Origin: Sphingomonas sp.
GTDB taxonomy: Bacteria > Pseudomonadota > Alphaproteobacteria > Sphingomonadales > Sphingomonadaceae
Length of the DNA stretch: 32,255 bases
Direction of reading: 5' to 3'
Assembly: GCA_019508115.1 (NCBI GenBank)
Contig: JAEKMC010000072.1
Coordinates: 1-32,255 of the forward strand
This document shows, piece by piece, positions 24,635 to 32,064 of this stretch. The position numbers were made by a program, and so were the translations under genes. The notes beneath the pieces were generated by a model that was given only the letters and a program-made list of their open reading frames with translations, was not told the origin of the DNA and searched no databases. How positions within the stretch are numbered: the stretch's first letter is position 1; each line of letters starts with the position of its first letter.

Positions 24635-25597
24635 ATGAAGTGGCTTCGTCTTCTCCTCGATCGAACGGCCGTCCTGTTCCTTGGCGTCGCGGCCGGGGTG
24701 GCGATCGGCTATGCGTTCGGCAGCGGCAACGAGAAGAAGCAGGCGGTCAGCCTTGCGCCGGAAGCCGCGCCCGTGGTGGCGCCGCGCGCAACCGCACCGC
24801 CACCGCCGGCCGGCGCGGCCGCGCCCGAGGCGGAGACGCCCAAGGGCACGGTCGCCGAGCCTGCGGACACCACCCCGCCGCAAGCCGACCAGCCGTCCGC
24901 GCAGATCGCCGAGAAAGTGAAGCAGGGCGGGCAGGTGCGCGTCGGCGTGTTCGGCGACTCTTTCGGCGACGGTGTCTATAGCGCTCTCTACCGTCTCCTT
25001 CCGGCGAAGGCCGGATTCCAGGTCGATAAATATTCGCAGCCGTCGACCGGCTTCACCCGCTATCGCCGGCTCGACCTCGAGCAGCATGACGATCAGCAGA
25101 TCGACGGCCAATCGCTCGACGTGGCGGTGATCTCGTTCGGCGCCAATGACGCGCAGGGCGTGTGCGACAATGGCCATTGCGGCGCGCTGATGGGGGCTTT
25201 CTGGCAGCGCGTGATTTCGGCGCGTGTCGAATCCTACGTCGCGATGCTGCGGCGGCATGGCGCGCAGGTCTATTGGGTCGGGCTGCCGGTGATGCGCGAT
25301 CCCGCTTTCGACACGGACGCGCGCGCGATGGACGAATTCTATCGCGGTCTGATGGCGCGGCTCGACGTTCCGTATATCGAGATCCGGCCGCTCACCGCCG
25401 ACGCGCAGGGGCAGTATCAGGCTTATTATGTCGACAAGGACGGCACGCCCAAGCTGTTCCGCGCGGGCGACGGCGTGCACATGTCGATGAACGGCTATGT
25501 TCGGATCGCCAAGGGTCTGGCGGACCGGATTCGCGCGAGCGTCGCCGCGGCCAAAGGTGGCGCGGGGGCGGGCGCGGACAGCGGCGAGGCACAATGA
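24635..25597 (+). CDS. DUF459-like SGNH hydrolase, membrane-anchored, first gene of the O-acylation cluster
   Basis: This 320-residue protein has one N-terminal membrane anchor (about 9-29), a Pro/Ala-rich linker (about 38-95) and an SGNH/GDSL-type domain in the periplasm. The catalytic Ser is in VFGDSFGDG (Ser109), an SFGANDAQG block supplies the Asn, and DGVHMSMNGY near the C-terminus supplies the Asp-His pair. DUF459-like proteins of this type often occur next to MBOAT acyltransferases. It could add or remove acetyl or other acyl groups on a polysaccharide or peptidoglycan. I chose the ATG at 24635 because the anchor starts there; a TTG at 24596 is less likely. The stop overlaps the next ATG (ATGA, 25594-25597), giving tight coupling to a second SGNH gene. 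Confidence 0.87.
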   Translation: MKWLRLLLDRTAVLFLGVAAGVAIGYAFGSGNEKKQAVSLAPEAAPVVAPRATAPPPPAGAAAPEAETPKGTVAEPADTTPPQADQPSAQIAEKVKQGGQVRVGVFGDSFGDGVYSALYRLLPAKAGFQVDKYSQPSTGFTRYRRLDLEQHDDQQIDGQSLDVAVISFGANDAQGVCDNGHCGALMGAFWQRVISARVESYVAMLRRHGAQVYWVGLPVMRDPAFDTDARAMDEFYRGLMARLDVPYIEIRPLTADAQGQYQAYYVDKDGTPKLFRAGDGVHMSMNGYVRIAKGLADRIRASVAAAKGGAGAGADSGEAQ

Positions 25598-26934
25598 TCG
25601 CGCTCGCCGCCTTTGCCGCCGCGGCGATGCCCGTCAGCGGACTGGCGCAGGCGGAGACGTTGCGGCCCTTCTTCGCCAAGCTCGCGCACGCCAACATGCG
25701 GCCGGTCCATATCCTCCAGATCGGCGACAGCCATACCGCCGGCGATGCGATCACCAGCGCATGGCGCGACTTGCTCCAGCAGAAATATGGCGCGGCGGGG
25801 CGGGGCGTGCTGGCGCCCGGGCGGCCGTTCGACGGCTACATCACGCATGGCGTGACCGTGACGATGTCGCCGGGATGGAAGATTTCGAGCGATTTCGGTG
25901 CGACCTGGTCGATGCCGTCGCCGCCCTTGGGGTTGAGCGCGTTCACGCTTACCAGCCAGAGCGATGGCGCGACGATGGCGCTGCTGGCCGACCCGAATGA
26001 GGCGTTCGACCGCTTCGTGGTGTGCGCGATCGTCAAGCCGGGCGCGGGGCATCTCACGCTCCACGCGGGTACCGAGGCCGCGACGTTCAATCTCGCGTCC
26101 GCGACCGAGCGTCCTGAATGCCGCACGATGAAACTGGCGCAGCCGGCGACGACCGCGGACCTGACCGTTTCGGGCGGTCCGGCGACGCTGACCTCGTGGG
26201 CGACGTTCAAGGATGGGGGAGGGGTCGCGCTTTCCAATCTGGGCGTGGTCGGATCGCAATTGATCCACTGGGCGCGCACCGACGATGCGGTTCTCACGGA
26301 GGAACTGGCCAATTACAGGCCGGACCTGATCGTGCTCGCCTTCGGCACCAACGAGGGCTTTTCGCCGCGCGTGAACGAGTTCGAATATGAGGTCACGTTG
26401 CGCGCGCAGATCGGGCGCATCCGCCGGCTTGCGGGCAATGTGCCGATCCTGGTCCTGGGCGCGCCCGATGCGCTGAGCCGCCGCGGCGAGATGCGCGCCA
26501 ACACGAGCACGGGCGAAACTTCGCCCGAGTGCGGGGCGCCCGTGGCGCAGCCGGTACAGGCCGATCCCGGCGTGATCGAGACGATCATGTCGCGACTCAG
26601 GAACAGTGTCGGCATGGCGCCGAGTGAACCGCCGCCCGCGTCGCAGCCGGCAACTCCGGTGCCCACGCCTGTGGCAACCGGAACCAGCAAGGGCCCGCTA
26701 TTTCCGCCGGCCGGTCTCAAGCTGGTGCGCGACGTCCAACGCCGCATCTCGCGCCAGCTGAACGTCGCGTTCTGGGACTGGGAAGCGCGCCTGGGCGGGC
26801 GCTGCTATGCCGACGCCTGGGTACACGCCAATCCGCCGCTGATGCGGGGCGATTATGTGCATTACACGATGACGGGCGGCAAGGAGGTCGCGCAACGGCT
26901 GGAGGACGATCTCGACAGGGCGATGGCGCGGTGA
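25594..26934 (+). CDS. Second SGNH/GDSL-family exported protein (possible O-acetyltransferase or esterase)
   Basis: This 446-residue protein has a signal peptide (1 to about 20) and a second SGNH domain. LQIGDSHTAGD (41-51) holds the nucleophile Ser46, LIVLAFGTNEGF the Asn block, and GDYVHYTMTGG near the C-terminus the Asp420/His423 pair. Between blocks I and III a beta-rich insert of about 150 residues may be a carbohydrate-binding module, as in PatB/Ape1-type or AlgX-like proteins. A Pro/Thr/Ser-rich linker (about 345-370) splits the C-terminal part. It could complete the transfer of acyl groups delivered by the MBOAT protein 25 bp downstream. Acceptor and donor are unknown. The ATG at 25594 is fixed by the signal peptide and by the 4-bp overlap with the preceding gene. 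Confidence 0.87.
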   Translation: MIALAAFAAAAMPVSGLAQAETLRPFFAKLAHANMRPVHILQIGDSHTAGDAITSAWRDLLQQKYGAAGRGVLAPGRPFDGYITHGVTVTMSPGWKISSDFGATWSMPSPPLGLSAFTLTSQSDGATMALLADPNEAFDRFVVCAIVKPGAGHLTLHAGTEAATFNLASATERPECRTMKLAQPATTADLTVSGGPATLTSWATFKDGGGVALSNLGVVGSQLIHWARTDDAVLTEELANYRPDLIVLAFGTNEGFSPRVNEFEYEVTLRAQIGRIRRLAGNVPILVLGAPDALSRRGEMRANTSTGETSPECGAPVAQPVQADPGVIETIMSRLRNSVGMAPSEPPPASQPATPVPTPVATGTSKGPLFPPAGLKLVRDVQRRISRQLNVAFWDWEARLGGRCYADAWVHANPPLMRGDYVHYTMTGGKEVAQRLEDDLDRAMAR

Positions 26935-26959
26935 ATTTTGACCAGCGGGGCATCTGCTG

Positions 26960-28375
26960 ATGCTTTTCCCCACGCTCAGCTTTGGCCTGTTCTTCCTGGT
27001 CGTGTTCACCGTGGTCTGGGCCGCGAACGGATCGAACGAGTGGCGCAAGATCCTGCTGCTGGTCGCGAGCTGGATTTTTTACGGCGCTTGGGACTGGCGC
27101 TTCGTCGCGCTGCTGATCGGATCGGCCTTGCTCAATTGGGGTTCGGCCGAGCTGATCTGGTTTAACCGCGAAGCCTCGGCCGGCCGCCGCCGCGCGATCA
27201 TGATCGCCGGCGTGACGGGCAATCTGGCGATCCTCGGCTTCTTCAAATATTATGGTTTCTTCGTCGAGCAGCTGGGCGATATCCTGCACGCGGTAGGCTA
27301 TGCGCGCGACCTGCCGCTGATGCAGGTGGTGCTGCCGGTCGGCATCTCCTTCTTCACGTTCCAGGGCATGTCCTATCTGGCGGATGTCCATGCCGAGCGG
27401 CTGGCGCCCGCCAAGTTGCTCGACGTCACTTTGCTCATGTCCTTCTTCCCGCATCTGGTGGCGGGGCCGATCGTGCGCGGGTCGGACCTTCTGCCCCAGT
27501 TCGAGGAAAGCCCGCGGCTGACGCGCGACATGGCGAGCATGGGGCTGGTGCTGATCGTCTGGGGTCTGTTCAAGAAGGCGGTGGTGGCGTCGGAGCTTTC
27601 GACCGGGCTGGTCGACCCGGTCTTCTTCGATCCCGCCGCGCATTCGCGGCTGGACCTGATCGCCGCCGCTTATGGCTATGCCGTCCAGATCTATTGCGAC
27701 TTTTCGGCCTATAGCGACATGGCGATCGGGATCGCGGCGTTGCTCGGCTACAAATTCCCCCTCAATTTCAATCAGCCTTATCGCGCGCAATCGCTCCAGG
27801 ACTTCTGGCGGCGCTGGCACATCAGCCTGTCGAGCTGGTTGCGCGATTATCTCTATATCGGCGCACTCGGCGGCAGCCGGAGGGGTTTTGCCCGCCAATG
27901 TTGCAACCTGATGGCGACGATGCTGCTTGGCGGCCTGTGGCACGGCGCCAAATGGACCTTCGTGATCTGGGGCGGGCTGCACGGCGGCGTACTCGCGCTC
28001 GAGCGGATCTGGGATCGCATCCGCCCGCACGGTTTCCCGCGGCTGCCGAGGGTGCTCGGCATCCTGATCACCTTCCACATCGTGCTGGTCGGTTGGATCT
28101 TCTTCCGCGCGGAGAGTTTCGACGCGGCGATCGCCTATCTGAAGGGGATCGGCGCGGCGGGCGTCGCGAGCGATGTGCTGACCCCGCTCGCGTGCGGGCT
28201 GATCCTGTTCGGGATGGCGATCCACTTCACGCCCGCCAATCTGGGGCAGAGGCTCGCGCTGCAGGTCCGTCTGCTTCCCGCATGGGGGTTGGGGCTGCTG
28301 GTGGGCATCACGATCCTGATCGTCGATGCGATGCGTTTCGAAGGCGTCGCGCCCTTCATTTATTACCAATTCTAG
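26960..28375 (+). CDS. MBOAT-family O-acyltransferase (AlgI/PatA-like)
   Basis: This 471-residue polytopic inner membrane protein has about 10-12 hydrophobic segments. It shows MBOAT signatures: LNWGSAELIW, FFKYYGFFVEQLG, VVLPVGISFFTFQGMSYLAD (123-142), FFPHLVAGPIVR, FSAYSDMAIGIAALLGYKFP, FWRRWHISLSSWLRDYLYI (282-300, with His287) and MLLGGLWHGAKWTF (321-334) with the invariant His328. Such proteins move acyl groups, usually acetyl from acetyl-CoA, across the membrane to an SGNH partner that acylates alginate, cellulose, peptidoglycan or other polymers. The two SGNH genes immediately upstream and the small membrane protein downstream make that reading likely, but the polymer cannot be named from this window. 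The gap to the upstream gene is 25 bp. Confidence 0.94.
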   Translation: MLFPTLSFGLFFLVVFTVVWAANGSNEWRKILLLVASWIFYGAWDWRFVALLIGSALLNWGSAELIWFNREASAGRRRAIMIAGVTGNLAILGFFKYYGFFVEQLGDILHAVGYARDLPLMQVVLPVGISFFTFQGMSYLADVHAERLAPAKLLDVTLLMSFFPHLVAGPIVRGSDLLPQFEESPRLTRDMASMGLVLIVWGLFKKAVVASELSTGLVDPVFFDPAAHSRLDLIAAAYGYAVQIYCDFSAYSDMAIGIAALLGYKFPLNFNQPYRAQSLQDFWRRWHISLSSWLRDYLYIGALGGSRRGFARQCCNLMATMLLGGLWHGAKWTFVIWGGLHGGVLALERIWDRIRPHGFPRLPRVLGILITFHIVLVGWIFFRAESFDAAIAYLKGIGAAGVASDVLTPLACGLILFGMAIHFTPANLGQRLALQVRLLPAWGLGLLVGITILIVDAMRFEGVAPFIYYQF

Positions 28376-28385
28376 GGATTCGCGC

Positions 28386-28712
28386 ATGCCGCAGGACACG
28401 CCATCGCCGATCGACCTGCCCGAGCCGGAACTCGAAGAATCCGGGCTGGGCTGGTCGTTCGGCGTAATCCTGATCGCGAGCCTGTTCCTGCTCTGCGCGA
28501 ATGCCGCCTCGTTGCGCGACTGGATCGACGATCAGCCGCCCAGTCCGGCGCAGCAGCAGGCGGCCGAATATGCCGACCAATGGGTCGATACGACCGAGCA
28601 ATTCGGGATCGGCCTGCCGCGCAAGGCCATGCACGACCAATGGAAGCGCGCCGAAGAGGCGCGCTTCCATGGATCAGCGCAAAAGGAAGGGGCTACGGAC
28701 GCCATTCAGTAA
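28386..28712 (+). CDS. Small single-pass membrane protein of the MBOAT cluster, function unknown
   Basis: This 108-residue protein has an acidic/proline-rich N-terminus, one membrane helix (about 22-42, GWSFGVILIASLFLLCAN) and a hydrophilic, charged tail ending in AEEARFHGSA and about ten further residues. I recognise no domain. It starts 10 bp after the MBOAT stop, and an AGGGA ribosome site overlaps that stop, so the two are almost certainly translated together. Position suggests an accessory or scaffold subunit of the O-acylation machinery, perhaps holding an SGNH protein near the MBOAT pore. It is not a duplicate of either SGNH anchor. No catalytic residues are apparent. Confidence 0.8.
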   Translation: MPQDTPSPIDLPEPELEESGLGWSFGVILIASLFLLCANAASLRDWIDDQPPSPAQQQAAEYADQWVDTTEQFGIGLPRKAMHDQWKRAEEARFHGSAQKEGATDAIQ

Positions 28713-28720
28713 CGCCGTCA

Positions 28721-28801
28721 TGCCAGCGGAACCTGGCATCCATCTCCTGGCCGAGCCGCATCGGCTGAAGGTTGGGAGTTGGACCCCAGCTTTCGCTGGG
28801 G
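28721..28801. repeat. Degenerate pair of palindromic intergenic repeats
   Basis: TGCCAGCGGAACCTGGCA (28721-28738, imperfect stem) and CCCCAGCTTTCGCTGGGG (28784-28801, perfect, followed by CGGCGAT) lie in the 117-bp gap between the small membrane protein and the convergent cell wall hydrolase. The second is identical to copy 3 at 11304-11321; the first is a variant. The placement at a convergent gene junction fits the other copies. Confidence 0.8.
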
Positions 28802-28829
28802 CGGCGATGTAGAGGTAGTGCTTGGCCGC

Positions 28830-29438
28830 TTAGCGGTAGAAGATGTGCGCGCCGACCGCGGCGACGCGCTCGCGCGTGCGGAAGAAGGCGTTGGTGGGCG
28901 CATAAGAAGCGCGGAAATAGATAGCGCCGGGCGCAACTGGTTCAGCCTCACCGGCGAGCACTTCATGTGCCACCTCGACCGCTTCCTGCCAACCATCGCT
29001 ATCCTTGCGCGGGTGGAAGCTGGCGATGCGGAAATATTGCCCCTTCTGGTTGACGATCTCGCAGATCGAATCGCCGAAGCGGCCGCCGACCTTGAGCCGA
29101 TTCACCAACGTCTGGGCGACCGCGATCTTGCCCTCGCGCGGCTGGTTGCCGGCTTCGTGCATCACGACCTTGGCCATGCATTCGACGGACGCGGTATCGG
29201 CCGACGTTGCGACCGGAGCCGCCTGCGAGGCCGTATCGTCCGAAGCGGCCTGCGTCGGGGCGGCCGGCTGCTGCGCAACGGGCGCCGGGGCGGGCGCGGT
29301 CGCACTCAGGTCGTAAGCGAGGAGGGGGGTGGCCGCGACATATTCGGCGGCCGAGCTGCCCGAGGACAGCGCAAAGCAGGATAGAGCGAGGCCGAGACCC
29401 GCACCCGAAGCAAGCGTTATGGGACGCTTGAAATGCAT
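28830..29438 (-). CDS. SleB/CwlJ-like cell wall hydrolase
   Basis: This 202-residue protein has a signal peptide (1 to about 30), a linker rich in Pro, Ala and Gln (about 47-83), and a C-terminal Hydrolase_2-type domain (about 85-202). The domain begins VECMAKVVMHEAGNQPREGKI, with a glutamate (Glu95) in the place of the catalytic residue of SleB/CwlJ lytic enzymes, and continues with VAQTLVNRL, ICEIVNQKGQYF and AIYFRASYAPTNAF, the usual end of the fold. It should act in the periplasm on peptidoglycan; family members are spore cortex or vegetative wall hydrolases, and the vegetative role applies here. It is leftward and convergent with the O-acylation cluster, which could be a link if peptidoglycan is the acylated polymer. 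The ATG is at 29438. Confidence 0.9.
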   Translation of the reverse strand: MHFKRPITLASGAGLGLALSCFALSSGSSAAEYVAATPLLAYDLSATAPAPAPVAQQPAAPTQAASDDTASQAAPVATSADTASVECMAKVVMHEAGNQPREGKIAVAQTLVNRLKVGGRFGDSICEIVNQKGQYFRIASFHPRKDSDGWQEAVEVAHEVLAGEAEPVAPGAIYFRASYAPTNAFFRTRERVAAVGAHIFYR

Positions 29439-29781
29439 CTAAAACTCTTACGAATGCGCAAAACCGCCCACCGTCGCGAAACCACTATGCGACGGCTGCG
29501 AAATTTAACGTCTTGTCAGCAGGACGAGGGTAGATGTGCCCTTGTGACCAAATGTCTTGACGGGCCTGTCGGGGTTTTGCGTCGCAGCGTCAACGAAACC
29601 ACGATGAATCGTTTCGTCGATGGGACGATCGGAGCATATCGCCGGTAAAAGGCCGTGTTCCTTAGGCATCGCTTTACCATCAATCTCACCAGATGGGGTG
29701 CGATTCTCTCCCGTTCATCGCGCGTTTGGGGCATGACGTTAACCGTACCGGTCGCAGGCGCGATTCGGCGGGAGGGCAAGG
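29439..29781. other. 343-bp divergent intergenic region with direct and inverted repeats
   Basis: This gap separates the divergent cell wall hydrolase and AI-2E-family permease genes. I see no supported gene in it. It holds a direct repeat (CGAAACCACTATG at 29477-29489 and CGAAACCACGATG at 29594-29606), and each copy lies in a 25-bp perfect inverted repeat with 7-bp arms: CCGTCGC/GCGACGG at 29471-29495 and ACGAAAC/GTTTCGT at 29593-29617. These could be operator sites for both genes. No clear -35/-10 pair was found, and the ribosome site of the permease is GGAGGG at 29771-29776. Confidence 0.55.
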
Positions 29782-30963
29782 GTGGAAGAGCGTCCGAACA
29801 CGTCCTTCTTGCAGGCCATGATGTCCGGCCGGGCAGCGGAAGCGCTGCGCCGGGATCGGCTGCTGGCGGCGATCGCCTTGTTCGGCGGCATCGGCATCGC
29901 GATCGCGCTGCCGTTCGCGCTTCAGGCGGGTGCGGCCTTTTTCCTGCCCGTTACCGCGGCCCTGGTCATCGCGATCGCGCTGGTGCCGATGCTCGAATGG
30001 TTTGAGCGTCGACGGGTGCCGTCGGCAGTCTCGGCCTTCCTGTGCATCGCCGTGTTCCTGGTGGTCGCCAATGCGGCGGTGGCGGCGATCATCGTGCCGG
30101 CATCGGGCTGGTTCGCCTTGCTGCCGGAAAGGGTCATTCGCATTCGCCACAATCTGCGGCCGCTGCTCGACATATATAACAGCCTCGATCGGTTCGTCAG
30201 CAACACGCAGGCGACCTTCATGGGCAAATCCGGCCATCAACTGGTCGTCTCGCTCGGCAAGCCGTCGTCGCTGCTCGACGTGGTGGCGAGTTCGGCGCCG
30301 GTCGCGATCCTGCAGATGTTCTTCGCGGTGCTGGTCGTCTTCTTCTTCCTGTCTGGATGGACGCGTATGCGCCGCCAGACGATCACCAGCCGCGGCAGTT
30401 TCACCAGTGCGCTGACCACAGCGCGCGTGATCCAGGAAATGGTCGACGCGACCTCAGCCTATCTCGCGACGATCACGATGATCAATATCAGCCTGGGTCT
30501 GCTCGTCGCAGGCGCCTTCTGGCTGATCGGCCTGCCCGATCCGCTGATGTGGGGCGGCATCGTCGCGCTCTCTAACTACATGCCCTATCTCGGTCCGATC
30601 ATGGCCTCTTTGCTGCTCGCGCTCGGCGGGCTGATGGTGTTTCGCGACGCCTGGTACGCGATCCTTCCGGTCGCGACCTTCATCTGCTGCCACCTGATCG
30701 AGTCCAACCTGATCACCCCGGCTCTGGTCGGGCGCAGGCTGACGATCAATCCGCTGCTGATCCTGGTGTCGCTGAGCTTCTGGGGCTGGGTATGGGGACC
30801 GGTCGGGGCACTGCTGGCGGTGCCGATCCTGATCATTGCCAAGACGGTGCTGGACGCGGCGGGCAAGCCCGACATTGCGGGCTTCCTGTTCGAAGAAGGC
30901 ACGCTCACCAGCCCCGTTCCGGAAACGCCTTCGCCGCTGCCGCCCGACGCGCCGGAAGCCTGA
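29782..30963 (+). CDS. AI-2E family transporter (PerM/UPF0118-like)
   Basis: This 393-residue inner membrane protein shows the family pattern of about seven to eight hydrophobic segments: a pair of segments at the N-terminus (about 27-70), an extended soluble stretch (about 110-170) and a C-terminal block with ALSNYMPYLGPIMASLL, HLIESNLITPALVGRRLTINPL and FWGWVWGPVGALLAVPIL, the conserved signature of PerM/YdiK-type permeases. Some family members export the AI-2 signal or act as Na+/H+ antiporters, but most are uncharacterised, so the substrate is left open. The start is GTG at 29782 with GGAGGG upstream. The C-terminus is Pro-rich and cytoplasmic. The tRNA-Asp unit follows after 99 bp. Confidence 0.92.
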   Translation: MEERPNTSFLQAMMSGRAAEALRRDRLLAAIALFGGIGIAIALPFALQAGAAFFLPVTAALVIAIALVPMLEWFERRRVPSAVSAFLCIAVFLVVANAAVAAIIVPASGWFALLPERVIRIRHNLRPLLDIYNSLDRFVSNTQATFMGKSGHQLVVSLGKPSSLLDVVASSAPVAILQMFFAVLVVFFFLSGWTRMRRQTITSRGSFTSALTTARVIQEMVDATSAYLATITMINISLGLLVAGAFWLIGLPDPLMWGGIVALSNYMPYLGPIMASLLLALGGLMVFRDAWYAILPVATFICCHLIESNLITPALVGRRLTINPLLILVSLSFWGWVWGPVGALLAVPILIIAKTVLDAAGKPDIAGFLFEEGTLTSPVPETPSPLPPDAPEA

Positions 30964-31007
30964 CGATCGGGCTTGGAAAAAAAGCCGGAAGCAGCGGGTG
31001 TCAGGCG

Positions 31008-31036
31008 TTGACAGCCCCGGCGACCCTCTCTAGTCG
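31008..31036 (+). promoter_or_regulatory. Predicted sigma-70 type promoter of tRNA-Asp
   Basis: TTGACA (31008-31013) matches the -35 consensus perfectly. A 17-bp spacer leads to TAGTCG (31031-31036), a weak -10. Transcription would begin near 31043, about 20 bp before the tRNA. The spacing and strong -35 are typical of stable RNA promoters in alphaproteobacteria. The -10 assignment is tentative. Confidence 0.65.
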
Positions 31037-31062
31037 GCGCGTCTCCGCAAGGGATTGCCTAC

Positions 31063-31139
<77 letters not shown>

Positions 31140-31146
31140 CCTTCCA

Positions 31147-31161
31147 GGACATCGGATGTCC
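31147..31161 (+). promoter_or_regulatory. Hairpin overlapping the S1/P1 nuclease start codon
   Basis: GGACAT-CGG-ATGTCC is a perfect 6-bp stem with a 3-nt loop. Its right arm starts with the ATG at 31156 and its left arm contains part of the only ribosome-site-like AGGA (31146-31149). If the stem forms in RNA, both would be sequestered. It begins 7 nt after the tRNA CCA end. Chance is possible for so short a stem. Confidence 0.5.
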
Positions 31162-32064
31162 CGGATCGGATGGTGCCTTGCCTGGCTCTCGATCGTCGCC
31201 GCCACGCCTGCTTTTGCCTGGCGCAGTCAGGGCCATATGGCGACCGGACTCATCGCCTATGACCGGCTCGCGGTACGCGATCCTTTCGCCATCGCCGCAA
31301 TCGATGCGCTGATCGCGCAGCACCCCGATCGCGCGCGCTTCGACGTGGCGCTGGCTGGGCTTGCCGGTGCCGAGCGCGAGCGGCGGCTGTTCGCGTTGAT
31401 TGCCCGCTGGCCCGACGATATTCGCGGGACGCCTTACGACCATCCCCATTGGCACCATCAGCTGCGTGTGGTCGTCGGCTGGAGCATTTTGCGCGGTCCG
31501 CGCTTCGGCGCGGCGGATCATGCCTTCCGGCGCAATCTCAAGCTGCTGCGCGATCCCGGGGCCGATCCAGCGCAGCGTGCGATCGCGCTTTGCTGGCTGT
31601 TCCACATCACGGGCGATATGCACCAGCCGCTCCACGCGGGGCACCGGATGGACGGCCGTTTCCCGCTGACGGATTACGCCGGAACCAAAGGCTGGGTCCG
31701 CAGGAGTGCCGATGCGGCGCCCGAGACGCTGCACCATTTCTGGGACACCGCCGCCGATCGCGCGGAGGAGGAGGTGGCAGGCGCGGACGCGATTGCAGCG
31801 GCAGTCGAAGCGGATCCGCCGGCCGTCGAAGAGGAGGACGCCGATCTGGTCGCCGCTTATCGTTCCTGGGTGAAGGAAAGCGAGCGAGCCGCTGCCGATA
31901 CCGCTTATCCGGACGTTATGGACGCGGAAGCGCGGAGTCCGGAGAAGGCAGGGCTGCTTTCACAGGATTATGTCGCGCGGGCGCGCAGCCTTGCCGAACG
32001 GCGGATAGGACAAGCGGGGGAGCGGCTTGGCGATCTGCTCGCCGCTGTGTTTCCACGAGGTTAG
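31156..32064 (+). CDS. S1/P1-type nuclease, exported
   Basis: This 302-residue protein has a signal peptide ending at PAFA (21) so that the mature chain begins W22-RSQGH, the N-terminal Trp and His (Trp22, His27) that bind zinc in S1/P1 nucleases. Further zinc ligands are visible: Asp in ARWPDDIR (87-88), His in HPHWHHQL (97-103), His150, Asp154 and His160 in HITGDMHQPLHAG, and His193 and Asp197 in LHHFWD. This trinuclear zinc site cleaves single-stranded RNA and DNA to 5' nucleotides, here probably in the periplasm or outside for phosphate or nucleoside recovery. The ATG at 31156 was chosen because the signal peptide starts there; the frame continues upstream through the tRNA. The stop overlaps that of the convergent GGDEF gene. 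Confidence 0.93.
   Translation: MSRIGWCLAWLSIVAATPAFAWRSQGHMATGLIAYDRLAVRDPFAIAAIDALIAQHPDRARFDVALAGLAGAERERRLFALIARWPDDIRGTPYDHPHWHHQLRVVVGWSILRGPRFGAADHAFRRNLKLLRDPGADPAQRAIALCWLFHITGDMHQPLHAGHRMDGRFPLTDYAGTKGWVRRSADAAPETLHHFWDTAADRAEEEVAGADAIAAAVEADPPAVEEEDADLVAAYRSWVKESERAAADTAYPDVMDAEARSPEKAGLLSQDYVARARSLAERRIGQAGERLGDLLAAVFPRG

Noticed and set aside
26717-28399. 560-codon open frame on the minus strand opposite the MBOAT gene
   Set aside because: Composition is typical of an antisense shadow (Arg, Gln, Asp-rich) and it covers a gene with firm MBOAT motifs.
29433-29648. Possible 71-residue gene in the gap between the cell wall hydrolase and the AI-2E-family permease
   Set aside because: It starts on the opposite strand across the hydrolase start codon, lacks a motif and runs through the repeat elements.
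30970-30986. GGCTT-GGAAAAA-AAGCC stem after the AI-2E-family permease as a terminator
   Set aside because: The stem has only five pairs and no T-run follows; evidence is too weak to list.
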